Below are positions 31,988-40,597 of a stretch of 64,000 bases of DNA, in pieces. Origin of the DNA: Lentzea albida. GTDB taxonomy: Bacteria; Actinomycetota; Actinomycetes; Mycobacteriales; Pseudonocardiaceae. The first letter of the stretch is position 1. The number at the start of each line of letters is the position of its first letter. Under the pieces are notes generated by a model. That model saw nothing but the letters and a program-made list of their open reading frames with translations. It made no database searches and was not told where the DNA came from. The stretch lies in contig NZ_FOFV01000010.1 of assembly GCF_900111005.1 (NCBI RefSeq), positions 283,979-347,978 of the forward strand. Direction: 5' to 3'. The translations under genes and the position numbers were made by a program.

Positions 31988-34561
31988 TCACACGGTCTTG
32001 CAGGTCTTCCCGTTCACCGTGAAGACGGTCGGATCCGCCCCGGACCCGGACCCGTTGAATCCGATCTGGACGGTCCTGCCGGGCTTGAGCTCGCCGTTCC
32101 ACGACATGCTCGTCGCCGTCACGTCCCGCCCGGTCTGGCTCCACGTCGCCGACCACCCGGAGGTGACCCGCTGGGTGCCGGGCAGTGCGAACCCGAGCTT
32201 CCAGGACGTCCACGCGGCCGTACCGGTGTTGGTGATCTTCACCTGCGCCGACAGGCCGTCGTTCCAGCGGCCGGCGCTGAAGTTCACCTCGCAGTCGGAC
32301 TTCGGCGTGGTCGGGGTGCCGGACTTCTCCGCCGCCCAGCCGGACACCCAGGCGAGGGCGGAGTTCCAGTTGATCGCCACCTCGTTCACCGAGTAGGCGC
32401 CGATGTCGTCCACCCAGCACTTCTGCTGCGGGCAGCCGGTGAGCAGGCGCTGCGCCACCGGGTCCTGCAACGCGCTGTTCGGGCCGCCGGAGAGGGAACC
32501 GGGCGGCGCGATCGGCAGGGCCGGGTCGTTCTGGTGGGCCCAGAAGCGGTGGTGGGCGTTGACCATCGCCTGGTCGCCGTAGCCGGCGACGTACGAGGTG
32601 CTGAGCGGGTTGCGGCCGAGGACGTAGTGCAGTGCCTCGAAGACGCCGTCGCGGTACTTGGCGGTGCCGGTGAAGTCGAACGCGAGCGCCAGCACCTGGG
32701 CGTTGTTGAGGACCGTGGAGTTCGAGCCCCAGACGTAGCCCGCGGTGCTGTTGTCGTACGGCGCGGCGTAGCCCATGCCCGCCATCGCGGTCAGGTGCTG
32801 GTCCGCGACCGACGCGAAGGCCGACTTGATCGCGGACACGTCCGCCGCGGGCAGGCCGTTCGGGGCGAGGGCGAGGGTGATGTCGCCCAGCGGAGCCGTT
32901 CCGCCCCAGTGGAACCCGCCGCGGTTCAGGCTCGCCGCCTTGTAGTGCGAGGAGCCGGTCACGTCGGTGCGGTAGGCCGCGTCACCGGTCGTCGCGTAGA
33001 GCTCCGAGGCGGCCCAGTAGAACTCGTCGGTCACGGTGTCGTCGCTGTACGCGCCGCCGCCGGTGCCGTCGTTCGGGTCGGCGAGCTTGGCCGGGTTCGC
33101 CTTGGCCGCCGCGTACGCCTTGCGGGCCGCCGCCAGCAACGTCGAGGAGTAGGTCGCGTCGATGCTCTTCCACAGCCGGGACGCCTGCGCGGCGACGGCG
33201 GCCAGGTTCAGCGTCGCGGCCGTGCTGGTCGCGGACAGGCGGCGCGGCTGGTCGTCCAGTTCGGGACGGGTGGGCAGCGCGGTCCAGTTCGCGTCGTGGA
33301 CCTTGTGGTGCGCCATGCCGTCGGGCGCCTGCATCTTGAGCAGGAAGTCGACCTCCCAGCGCGCCTCGTCGAGCAGGTCCGGCACGCCGTTGGCCTTCTC
33401 CGGGATGTTCATCGAGCCGTCGCGGTACGCGGTCGCGTCGCCGAGGCGGGACGCGCGCTCGTAGGCGTTGAGCAGCTGCCAGGTCGCGATGCCGCCGTTG
33501 ACCACGTACTTGCCGTGGTCGCCCGCGTCGTACCAGCCGCCGCGCACGTCGAGCGTGTAGCCGCACGCGAGGTCGGCGCGGCACGGCACGTTGTTGTCGC
33601 CCTGGTTCGGCGCGACGTTGAGGTGCGCCGCCGGGCGCGCGTACTCGTCACCGACGTACTGCGCCTCGATCGGCGTGCCGCTGCGCTGGTGGTAGAAGAA
33701 CGCGAGCGAGTCGTAGCGCAGCCGCTTCACCGGGTCGGCGGAGATGTCGAACGGGAAGCTGGTGTCCTCGCCGACCGACAGCGTGTAGCCGGTGCCGGGC
33801 GTGTCGAACGACGAGAAGTCGATCAGGTGCGTCGAGTCGCCCGACGTCGCGTCCGCGCCCTTCGGCGTGCTCTGGCCGGACGCCACCGCCACGCCCGCCG
33901 AGTTCTTCAGCGTCCACGTCTGCGGGGTCGTGGCGCCGGACACGAGCGTCGCGCGCTTGGGCAGACCCGGCACGTACGCCACCAGGTCGACCTGGACCTT
34001 CTTGGCGGGGTTGGGGTTCACACCACCAGGGGGCTTCACGCCGCCGACCACCGAGACGTTGTCCACGCAGATCGTGTTGTCGGAGGGCTGGCCGCCCAGC
34101 TGGAACGCGACCTGGCCGTTGCCCGCGTCCGGGAAGTCCAAAGTGGACGTGAAGGTGAACGAGAACCGTTGCTTCTCGGGGGAGACCGCGAACTGCTGGC
34201 TGGCGATGCCGCGGTACGGGCTGACGCTCTCGCCGGCGGCGGCCGTGACGGGTTGCGCGGTGGTCGCACGGGCGTCGAACGAGAACGTGTAGGACTGGCC
34301 GGTCTCGAACGGCACGCCGTTCTGGCCGATCAGCGCGTCCCAGGGGTTCGTCGTGCCGCCGGTGACCGCCGCGCACAGTTCGCCGCCGGTGACCCGGTTC
34401 GTGACGCCGGCGCCACTCCACCAGGGATCGGCGGAGCCGCTCTCGAACGTTCCGTTGAGCACGCGTTCGTAGTCCGCCGCCGCGGCCGGCGCGTGGACCG
34501 AGGCGGCCGTGAGCGTCGCGAGCAGGGTCGCGGCGAGCAGGCGTGGGGGTAACGATCTCAT
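31988..34561 (-). CDS. GH9 cellulase: CBM4/9, Ig-like, GH9, CBM2
   Basis: Secreted inverting cellulase, 857 residues. The chosen ATG begins the signal peptide (MRSLPPRLLAATLLATL); a longer in-frame start would read through the operator. Domains: CBM4/9 sandwich about 30-172, CelD_N Ig-like about 185-275, GH9 barrel about 280-745 with GGWYDAGDHGKYVVNGG (catalytic Asp pair), NAHHRFWAH and YSVNEVAINWNSAL (acid Glu), and CBM2 about 757-857. The Ig-plus-GH9 arrangement is that of processive or cellobiohydrolase-like GH9 enzymes (theme B). Monocistronic, with a perfect CebR-type operator about 40 bases before the start. Confidence 0.94.
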   Translation of the reverse strand: MRSLPPRLLAATLLATLTAASVHAPAAAADYERVLNGTFESGSADPWWSGAGVTNRVTGGELCAAVTGGTTNPWDALIGQNGVPFETGQSYTFSFDARATTAQPVTAAAGESVSPYRGIASQQFAVSPEKQRFSFTFTSTLDFPDAGNGQVAFQLGGQPSDNTICVDNVSVVGGVKPPGGVNPNPAKKVQVDLVAYVPGLPKRATLVSGATTPQTWTLKNSAGVAVASGQSTPKGADATSGDSTHLIDFSSFDTPGTGYTLSVGEDTSFPFDISADPVKRLRYDSLAFFYHQRSGTPIEAQYVGDEYARPAAHLNVAPNQGDNNVPCRADLACGYTLDVRGGWYDAGDHGKYVVNGGIATWQLLNAYERASRLGDATAYRDGSMNIPEKANGVPDLLDEARWEVDFLLKMQAPDGMAHHKVHDANWTALPTRPELDDQPRRLSATSTAATLNLAAVAAQASRLWKSIDATYSSTLLAAARKAYAAAKANPAKLADPNDGTGGGAYSDDTVTDEFYWAASELYATTGDAAYRTDVTGSSHYKAASLNRGGFHWGGTAPLGDITLALAPNGLPAADVSAIKSAFASVADQHLTAMAGMGYAAPYDNSTAGYVWGSNSTVLNNAQVLALAFDFTGTAKYRDGVFEALHYVLGRNPLSTSYVAGYGDQAMVNAHHRFWAHQNDPALPIAPPGSLSGGPNSALQDPVAQRLLTGCPQQKCWVDDIGAYSVNEVAINWNSALAWVSGWAAEKSGTPTTPKSDCEVNFSAGRWNDGLSAQVKITNTGTAAWTSWKLGFALPGTQRVTSGWSATWSQTGRDVTATSMSWNGELKPGRTVQIGFNGSGSGADPTVFTVNGKTCKTV

Positions 34562-34594
34562 GGGACTGAGGTTCTCCGTCCTCGTCGACGGTGC

Positions 34595-34622
34595 TGCGTT
34601 CTGGGAGCGCTCCCAGAACGCA
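34595..34622. promoter_or_regulatory. CebR-type operator inside a 28-bp perfect palindrome
   Basis: The core TGGGAGCGCTCCCA (34602-34615) is extended on both sides by TGCGTTC and GAACGCA to a perfect 28-bp palindrome, the longest of the six such sites. It lies upstream of the GH9 start. Confidence 0.9.
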
Positions 34623-34700
34623 CCGTAGGGCGAAGGCGGCAACGGCTACAACCCTTGGCGGGCGACCGATCCCGTTCGACCGTCGATTTCGATTCGATCC

Positions 34701-35303
34701 TCAGTGCAGGAGGCGGTCGAGCAGGTCGTGCCAGCCCTTCTCGAGCCGCTCCAGCGATGCCCCCGGGCGGAGGAAGTGGTCGACCAGCACGACGTCCACC
34801 GACGCCAGCAGCGTGTGGGCGAGCAGTTCCGCGTCGGCGCCGGGGAGAACGGCGCGCACGAGCAGGGCGACGTGCCGGTGGCGCAACTGCCGGGCCGGCA
34901 CCGAGAAGCGGCGCTCGGGCGTCGGCTCGGCCGCGAGGTAGAGGTCGCGGTGGGCGTGCTCGTGCCGCAGCAGGGCCGGTCCGAACGCCCTGAGCCGCGC
35001 CGCCGCGTCCGCGCCGGGCCCGAGTGGCGGCGGTCCACTCAGGAACGCCTCCTGGAACAGGACCTCCGAGCGGTCCAGCAGCGCCTGCAACAGCCCGTTG
35101 CGGTCGCCGAAGCGCCGCGACACGGTGCCCTTGCCGACCCCGGCCGCGGCCGCCACGGTCTCCATCGTGATCGCCGCCGCCCCCCGCTCGCTCGCCAGCT
35201 CGGCCGCCGCTTCCAGCAGCAGCGCGCGGTTGCGCACGGCGTCCGCGCGCAGGGCGGACTGCGGGCCCACGAGGGGGAGGGGTGTGCCGTCGATCACCTC
35301 CAC
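34701..35303 (-). CDS. TetR-family repressor
   Basis: A 200-residue regulator with an N-terminal HTH (NRALLLEAAAELASERGAAAITMETVAAAAGVGKGTVSRRFG, about 24-66) and a helical ligand domain. Starts at GTG; an in-frame GTG six bases on (35297) lies 6 bases after TAGGCT and may be the true leaderless start. It is divergent from an FMN reductase gene, with a 22-bp dyad between them, the usual layout of a TetR repressor controlling itself and the reductase. The inducer is probably a small reactive or xenobiotic compound (inference). Confidence 0.88.
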   Translation of the reverse strand: MEVIDGTPLPLVGPQSALRADAVRNRALLLEAAAELASERGAAAITMETVAAAAGVGKGTVSRRFGDRNGLLQALLDRSEVLFQEAFLSGPPPLGPGADAAARLRAFGPALLRHEHAHRDLYLAAEPTPERRFSVPARQLRHRHVALLVRAVLPGADAELLAHTLLASVDVVLVDHFLRPGASLERLEKGWHDLLDRLLH

Positions 35304-35318
35304 AGCCTAGACGGAAGA

Positions 35319-35340
35319 TAAACGGGCCGCGTCCCGTTTA
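35319..35340. promoter_or_regulatory. TetR-type operator TAAACGGG-N6-CCCGTTTA
   Basis: Perfect 8-bp arms with a six-base spacer between the TetR gene and the FMN reductase gene. A TAGGGT -10-like box of the reductase overlaps its right edge. Confidence 0.75.
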
Positions 35341-35383
35341 GGGTGTAGTCGTTCAAACACAGCCTGCACCTGGGAGTCACGTC

Positions 35384-35941
35384 ATGGCCGTCCGCATCCT
35401 CACGCTCGTCGGCAGCCTTCGTTCCGGTTCGCACAACCGCAGGCTCGCCGAGGCCGCGGTCCAGATCGCGCCGGAGCACGTCGAGCTCGGCGTGTTCGAC
35501 GGCCTGGGCTCCGTGCCGTTCTACAACGAGGACATCGACCACGAGGGCACCGTCCCCGCCGAGGCCGTGAAGCTGCGCGAGGCGGCCGCCGAGGCCGACG
35601 CGCTGCTGCTGGTCTCGCCCGAGTACAACGGCACCATCCCCGCCGTGCTGAAGAACGCCATCGACTGGCTGTCGCGCCCCTACGGCGCCGGCGCCCTGTC
35701 CGGCAAGCCGGTCGCCGTCGTCGGCACCGCGTTCGGCCAGTACGGCGGCGTCTGGGCGCAGGACGAGGCCCGCAAGGCCGCGAAGATCGCCGGTGCCGAG
35801 GTGGCCGAGGAGCTCACGCTGTCGATCCCCGGCTCCGTGGTGCGCTTCGCCGAGCTGCACCCGGTGGACGACCCGGAGGTCACCGAGAAGCTGGCCGGCG
35901 TGATCGAGGGCCTGGCCGCGAAGGCGACCGCCGCGGTCTGA
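35384..35941 (+). CDS. NADPH-dependent FMN reductase family protein
   Basis: A 185-residue flavodoxin-fold oxidoreductase. Signatures: VGSLRSGSHNRRLAEAA at the N-terminus (phosphate loop) and LLLVSPEYNGTIPAVLKNAIDWLSRP in the middle. GGGAG lies 7 bases before the ATG. Such enzymes reduce FMN, quinones, azo dyes or chromate; the precise substrate is not readable. Controlled probably by the divergent TetR protein. Confidence 0.92.
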   Translation: MAVRILTLVGSLRSGSHNRRLAEAAVQIAPEHVELGVFDGLGSVPFYNEDIDHEGTVPAEAVKLREAAAEADALLLVSPEYNGTIPAVLKNAIDWLSRPYGAGALSGKPVAVVGTAFGQYGGVWAQDEARKAAKIAGAEVAEELTLSIPGSVVRFAELHPVDDPEVTEKLAGVIEGLAAKATAAV

Positions 35942-35948
35942 GGCGAGT

Positions 35949-35993
35949 GACGCGGCGGCCGGCCCCGCCTACGAGGGGGTCGGCCGCCGCGTC
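35949..35993 (+). terminator. hairpin terminator after FMN reductase gene
   Basis: Perfect 13-bp GC stem (GACGCGGCGGCCG and complement) beginning 7 bases after the stop, with further pairing possible inside the 19-base loop. Confidence 0.7.
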
Positions 35994-36021
35994 GCCCCCT
36001 CCGATGCCAGCCGCCGCCTGA

Positions 36022-36330
36022 TCAGCGCATGGTCACGGCGCGCCAGTCGTCCGCGTCCTCGTCGGCCCCGGCACCGGGCCGGTGGTCCTGGTACCAGGCC
36101 ATGATCCGCCGCCGGCCCTCGTCCGTGATGTGGTACCCGAGGTGGTCGCCCACCGGTGCCCAGATCAGCTCCGCCTGCAGGGCGTGCTTGATGGCGTCGC
36201 GCCGGCACATGCTTTGCAGCAGCCATGGCCACACCATTCCCTGCGCGGTCATCCACAACACGCGCAGCACCGCGGTCTCCGGCAGCTCCGGATCGTCCCG
36301 CGACTCGTCGAAGAATCGGCCCGCCTGCAT
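36022..36330 (-). CDS. hypothetical protein, winged-helix-like C-terminus
   Basis: A 102-residue acidic protein with ATG and a G-rich upstream stretch. The segment LGYHITDEGRRRIMAWYQDH looks like the wing and last helix of a winged-helix protein, and the middle (DAIKHALQAELIWAPVGDH) could be the preceding helices. I do not recognise a family. It lies alone between the FMN reductase terminator and the second CebR-like gene. Confidence 0.6.
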   Translation of the reverse strand: MQAGRFFDESRDDPELPETAVLRVLWMTAQGMVWPWLLQSMCRRDAIKHALQAELIWAPVGDHLGYHITDEGRRRIMAWYQDHRPGAGADEDADDWRAVTMR

Positions 36331-36427
36331 CCGCGCCCCCCGCTCGTCATCCGCTCGTACGTCGTAATACGGCCTGGTCCGGGCGCTGGTTCAGGGTTTC
36401 GGGCGAAAAGCTTCCACGGCGAATGGA

Positions 36428-37450
36428 TCAGGCGCTGGTCCTGCGCACCAGGGACGTCGGCAGCAGCATCGACTGCGGCAGCTTCTCCTCGCCCGCCAGT
36501 TCGGCGAGCAGGCGCCACGTCATGGTGCGGCCGAAGCCCTCGACGTCCTGCCGGACCGTCGTGAGCGGGGGGACGGCCGTCGAGGCGAGCACGGAGTCGT
36601 CGAAGCCCACCACCGCGACGTCGTCCGGGATCCGGTAGCCGCGCGTCTGGAGCACCCGCAACGCGCCCAGCGCCATGATGTCCGCGGCGACGAAGACCGC
36701 GTCGAGGTCGGGGGCGCGGCGCAGCAGGTCCTCCATCGCGAGCGCGCCGCTCTCCGGGGTGAAGTCGGTGGCGTGCGCGACGAGTTCGACGGGCATGCCG
36801 TGTTCCGCGAGGCCGCACCGCCAGCCGCTCAGGCGGTCCATGCCGACGGCCATGTCGTGCGGGCCGGCGATGGTGGCGATCTTCTCGCGGCCCAGCGAGA
36901 TCAGGAACCGGACGGCGCCCAGCGCGCCGTTGAAGTTGTCCGCGTCGACGAACGGGACGGTGCCGCCCACGAGCGGACGGCCGCCCACCACCGTGGGCAG
37001 CCCCGTCTCGTGCAACGTTCTCGGCAACGGGTCCTCGCCGTGCAGGCTCACGACGAGCGCCCCGTCGACGTGCCCGCCGGTGAGGTAGGCGACCTGGTCC
37101 TCACCGTCGAGCGGCTGGTTCATCATCAGCAGGAGCTGCACGTGGTGTCCGGCGAGCTCGGCGTGCACCCCGCGCAGGACCCCGGCGAAGAACGGGTCGG
37201 CGAGGACCCGGCTGCCCTGCTCCGAGATCACCAGCGCGATCGCGTTCGCCTTGCTGCCCGCCAGGGTCCTCGCGGCGTGGTTGGGGCTGTACCCGAGCAT
37301 GGCGATCGCGCGGTGCACCGCCTGGCGCGACCGCTCGCTCACGTACTTCTCGCCGTTGATCACCCTGGACACGGTGGACTTCGACACCCCGGCCACGCGT
37401 GCGACCTCCTCGATGCGCGGGCCGGGGCGCCGACTCCTGCCTTCCGTCAT
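36428..37450 (-). CDS. CebR-like LacI-family repressor (second paralogue)
   Basis: A 340-residue repressor beginning MTEGRSRRPGPRIEEVARVAGVS, with HTH recognition helix STVSRVINGE and hinge YSPNHAARTLAGSKANAIAL. It is closely similar along its whole length and equal in length to the repressor upstream of cebE; the recognition helices are identical, so both should bind TGGGAGCGCTCCCA. Its ATG overlaps the beta-glucosidase stop (ATGA), making it the last gene of the ceb operon and therefore likely induced together with it, a negative-feedback arrangement. Effector probably cellobiose or another cello-oligosaccharide, as known for CebR/CelR. Confidence 0.9.
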   Translation of the reverse strand: MTEGRSRRPGPRIEEVARVAGVSKSTVSRVINGEKYVSERSRQAVHRAIAMLGYSPNHAARTLAGSKANAIALVISEQGSRVLADPFFAGVLRGVHAELAGHHVQLLLMMNQPLDGEDQVAYLTGGHVDGALVVSLHGEDPLPRTLHETGLPTVVGGRPLVGGTVPFVDADNFNGALGAVRFLISLGREKIATIAGPHDMAVGMDRLSGWRCGLAEHGMPVELVAHATDFTPESGALAMEDLLRRAPDLDAVFVAADIMALGALRVLQTRGYRIPDDVAVVGFDDSVLASTAVPPLTTVRQDVEGFGRTMTWRLLAELAGEEKLPQSMLLPTSLVRRTSA

Positions 37451-38823
37451 GAGACGGCGACCAGCGCGTTGTCGCGGGCCACCCTGCTGAACCACCTCGC
37501 ACTCATCTTCGGCGTGCGGATCTGGGTGTCGTAGTCGACGTGGACGATGCCGAACCGCTTCGCGTACCCCTCTGCCCACTCGAAGTTGTCCAGCAGCGAC
37601 CAGCAGAAGTAGCCGCGCAGGTCGACCCCCGCCTCGATCGCCGCGTGGGCGGCGCGCAGGTGGGAGGCGATGAAACCGGTGCGGTCCACGTCGTCGATGG
37701 CACCGGTGCCCGAGAAGTCGTCGCGGAACGCGGCGCCGTTCTCGGTGATGTAGAGCGGGAGGCGCGGGTAGTCGTTGTGCACCCGCATGAGGACGGTGGT
37801 GAGCCCGTCCGGCCTGACCTCCCAGCCCATGTCGGTGATGGGGGCGTCCCTGGGCGGGAACGAGGCGTGCTGCACGCCGATCCACGGTGACGGACCGGCC
37901 TCGCCGTTGGGCGTCGAGCTGACGTAGTGCTCGGTGTAGTAGTTGACGCCGAGCATGTCCATCGGGCCCGAGATCACCTTCAGGTCGCCGTCGTGGACGT
38001 GCTCGCCGAACCCGAACGGCTCGAGGTCCTCGAGGATGTCGGCCGGGTACTCGCCACGCAGCAACGGGTCCAGGAAGATCCGCTGCTGCAGCCCGTCGAG
38101 CCTGCGCGCCACGTCGAGGTCCGCGGGGTTGTCCGGGTCGACGGGGATGATCGGGTACATGTTGAGCGTGATGCCCACCTTGGCGTCCGGCCGCGCGGCG
38201 CGGATGGTCTCGTTCGCGAGGCCGTGCCCGAGCAGCAGGTGGTGCACGGCCGCGGCGGCGGCGGCCGGTTCCGTGCGGCCCGGTGCGTGGACGCCCGCGG
38301 CGTAACCGAGGAACGCGGAGCACCACGGCTCGTTCAGCGTCGTCCAGGTGCCGACCCGGTCTCCGAGCGCCTCGACGGTGGCGGCGGCGTACTCGGCGAA
38401 CCGGTACGCGGTGTCGCGGTTCGCCCAGCCACCCGACTCCTCGAGCGTCTGCGGCAGGTCCCAGTGGTAGAGCGTCGGCCACGGCACGATGTCGTGCGCC
38501 AGCAGCGAGTCGACCAGCCGCTGGTAGAAGTCGAGTCCTGCCTGGTTGACCTTGCCGCCGTCCGGTCGCACGCGCGGCCAGGCGATCGAGAACCGGTAGG
38601 CCTTGATCCCCAGGTCCGCCATCATGGCGACGTCCTGCTCGAAGCGCCGGTAGTGGTCGGCGGCGGGTTCACCGCAGTCGCCGCCCACCACCTTGCCGGG
38701 TTGCCGGCAGAACTCGTCCCAGATGGAGTCGGTGCGACCGTCCACGTCGGTCGCACCTTCCACCTGGAACGCGGCGGTCGCGGCTCCCCACAGAAAACCC
38801 TGCGGGAAAACAATGTTCTCCAT
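37447..38823 (-). CDS. bglC: GH1 beta-glucosidase
   Basis: Cytoplasmic retaining beta-glucosidase, 458 residues without signal peptide, that hydrolyses imported cellobiose. N-terminal GH1 signature FPQGFLWGAATAAFQVEG, acid/base Glu in TTLNEPWC, nucleophile Glu in YITENGAAF, and sugar-binding SLLDNFEWAEGYAKRFG. It follows the CebG permease gene by two bases and overlaps the second repressor. The layout importer plus bglC is that of the Streptomyces ceb operon. Confidence 0.95.
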   Translation of the reverse strand: MENIVFPQGFLWGAATAAFQVEGATDVDGRTDSIWDEFCRQPGKVVGGDCGEPAADHYRRFEQDVAMMADLGIKAYRFSIAWPRVRPDGGKVNQAGLDFYQRLVDSLLAHDIVPWPTLYHWDLPQTLEESGGWANRDTAYRFAEYAAATVEALGDRVGTWTTLNEPWCSAFLGYAAGVHAPGRTEPAAAAAAVHHLLLGHGLANETIRAARPDAKVGITLNMYPIIPVDPDNPADLDVARRLDGLQQRIFLDPLLRGEYPADILEDLEPFGFGEHVHDGDLKVISGPMDMLGVNYYTEHYVSSTPNGEAGPSPWIGVQHASFPPRDAPITDMGWEVRPDGLTTVLMRVHNDYPRLPLYITENGAAFRDDFSGTGAIDDVDRTGFIASHLRAAHAAIEAGVDLRGYFCWSLLDNFEWAEGYAKRFGIVHVDYDTQIRTPKMSARWFSRVARDNALVAVS

Positions 38824-38825
38824 TT

Positions 38826-39638
38826 TCACCCCTTGACGGCGCCCTGCATCACACCGGCGACGATCTGCCGCCCGAGCACGAGGAAAACGATGAGGACCGG
38901 AACCGTGGCGAGCGTGGTCCCGGCGAGGACGAGCGAGTAGTCGACGTAGTAACCGCTTTGCAGCTTCTCCAGCGCGACCTGCAACGTCGGGTTGTCCGCG
39001 TTGAGGACCACCAACGGCCACAGGAAGTCGTTCCAGGACTGCATGAACGTGAACACGCCCAGCATCGCGGCGGCAGGGCGGGCGGCGGGCAGGGCGACGT
39101 GCCAGAACGCGCGCCACAGGCTGCAACCGTCCATGCGCGCCGCCTCGACGAGTTCGTCGGGGATGGCGTCGAGGAGGTACTGGCGCATCCAGAACACGCC
39201 GAACGCGGTCACGAGGTTCGGCACGATCACGGCCTCGAGCTCACCGGCCCAGCCGAACTCGGCCATCGCCATGTACAGCGGGATGATGCCGAGCTGGGTC
39301 GGCACCGCCAGCGTCGCCACCACGAACAGGAACAGCACACCGCGGCCGCGGAACCTCAGCTTGGCGAAGGCGAACCCGGCCAGCGTCGACAGCAGCACCA
39401 CCGACAGCGTCACCGTGCCGGACACGATGAAGCTGTTGCCCAGCGCCTTCCAGAACGGGACGGTGTCGAACACGCGCACGGCGTTCGACCAGAAGTTCCC
39501 GCCGGGGACCAGCGTGAAGTCGCCGGTCAGCACCGAGTTGTCGCGGCTCGCGACCAGGAACGACCAGTAGAACGGGAAGGCGGAGCCCAGCACGAACGCG
39601 GCGAGGAAGCCGTAGATCGCGAAGGACGGTCGTCGCAT
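38826..39638 (-). CDS. cebG: cello-oligosaccharide ABC transporter permease
   Basis: Inner-membrane permease of a CUT1 importer (MalG type), 270 residues, six predicted segments, with the EAA loop VEAARMDGCSLWRAFWHVALPAARPAAA. The start overlaps the upstream permease stop by one base (TGATG). Together with the next permease it forms the channel; no ATPase gene is present in the operon, so a shared MsiK-type ATPase encoded elsewhere is expected, as in other actinomycetes. Confidence 0.92.
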   Translation of the reverse strand: MRRPSFAIYGFLAAFVLGSAFPFYWSFLVASRDNSVLTGDFTLVPGGNFWSNAVRVFDTVPFWKALGNSFIVSGTVTLSVVLLSTLAGFAFAKLRFRGRGVLFLFVVATLAVPTQLGIIPLYMAMAEFGWAGELEAVIVPNLVTAFGVFWMRQYLLDAIPDELVEAARMDGCSLWRAFWHVALPAARPAAAMLGVFTFMQSWNDFLWPLVVLNADNPTLQVALEKLQSGYYVDYSLVLAGTTLATVPVLIVFLVLGRQIVAGVMQGAVKG

Positions 39639-40597
39639 CACTTGACGGCCCTCCTGGTGAGGAAGAAGTTGAGGCCTGCCACGGCGATGACGACCAGGAA
39701 CAGCACCCACGCGATGGCGGAGGCGTAGCCGAGGTCGAGGCCCTGGAACGCCGACTGGTAGAGGTAGAGCACGACGGTCTGGTACTGGTGCTCCGTGCCG
39801 CCGCCGCTGCCACCGGAGGGCTCGAACAGCTTCGGCTCGGTGAAGATCTGCAGACCGCCGATCGTCGAGGTGACGATCACGAAGATCAGCGTCGGCTTCA
39901 GCAGCGGGAGCGTGATGCTGAAGAACCGCCGCAGCGCGCTCGCGCCGTCCACCAACGCGGCCTCGTAGACGTCCCGGGGGATCGCCTGCATCGCGGCGAG
40001 GACGATCAGCGCGTTGTAGCCGGTCCACCGCCAGTTGACCATCGACGCGATGGCCACGTGGCTGCCGAACGTGCTGGCCTGCCAGTCGATCGGGTCGATG
40101 CCGATGAGCCCGAGCACGTCGTTCACCAGCCCGTACTGGGGGCCGAACAGGTTGCCGAAGATGATCGTCAGCGCCACGAGGCTCGCCACGTAGGGGAGCA
40201 GCACGCCCATCCGCCACCCGGTGCGGGCGCGCAGGTTCGCGTTGAGCAGCGCCGCGAGGAGGACCGCGACGACGATCTGCGGACCGCTGGAGAGCACGAA
40301 GATGCTGAAGGTGTTGAACAGCGCGTTCCAGAACTGGTCGTCCTCGAACAGCGTCCGGTAGTTCTCCAGGCCGATGAACAGCGGCTCGTCGGCGCCGACC
40401 TCCCAGTCGAACAGGGAGACGTACGCCGTGTAGAGCAACGGGAAGAGCCCGATCGTCGCGAACAGCACGAAGAAGGGTGCTACGAACAGGTACGGCGACA
40501 CCTTGGTGTCCAGGTTGGACAGCCGGTACCGCCGCGGAGGCCGCGGGCGAGCCTCCTGCGCTCGCCCGCGGTCCACCTTGGAGAGAGTGGCGGTCAC
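39638..40597 (-). CDS. cebF: cello-oligosaccharide ABC transporter permease
   Basis: Second CUT1 permease (MalF type), 319 residues, with an N-terminal cytoplasmic tail rich in Arg and Pro, six membrane segments and the EAA loop YEAALVDGASALRRFFSITLPLLKP. GTG start overlapping the TAG stop of the binding protein by one base. Operon position, size and sequence type match CebF. Confidence 0.92.
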   Translation of the reverse strand: MTATLSKVDRGRAQEARPRPPRRYRLSNLDTKVSPYLFVAPFFVLFATIGLFPLLYTAYVSLFDWEVGADEPLFIGLENYRTLFEDDQFWNALFNTFSIFVLSSGPQIVVAVLLAALLNANLRARTGWRMGVLLPYVASLVALTIIFGNLFGPQYGLVNDVLGLIGIDPIDWQASTFGSHVAIASMVNWRWTGYNALIVLAAMQAIPRDVYEAALVDGASALRRFFSITLPLLKPTLIFVIVTSTIGGLQIFTEPKLFEPSGGSGGGTEHQYQTVVLYLYQSAFQGLDLGYASAIAWVLFLVVIAVAGLNFFLTRRAVK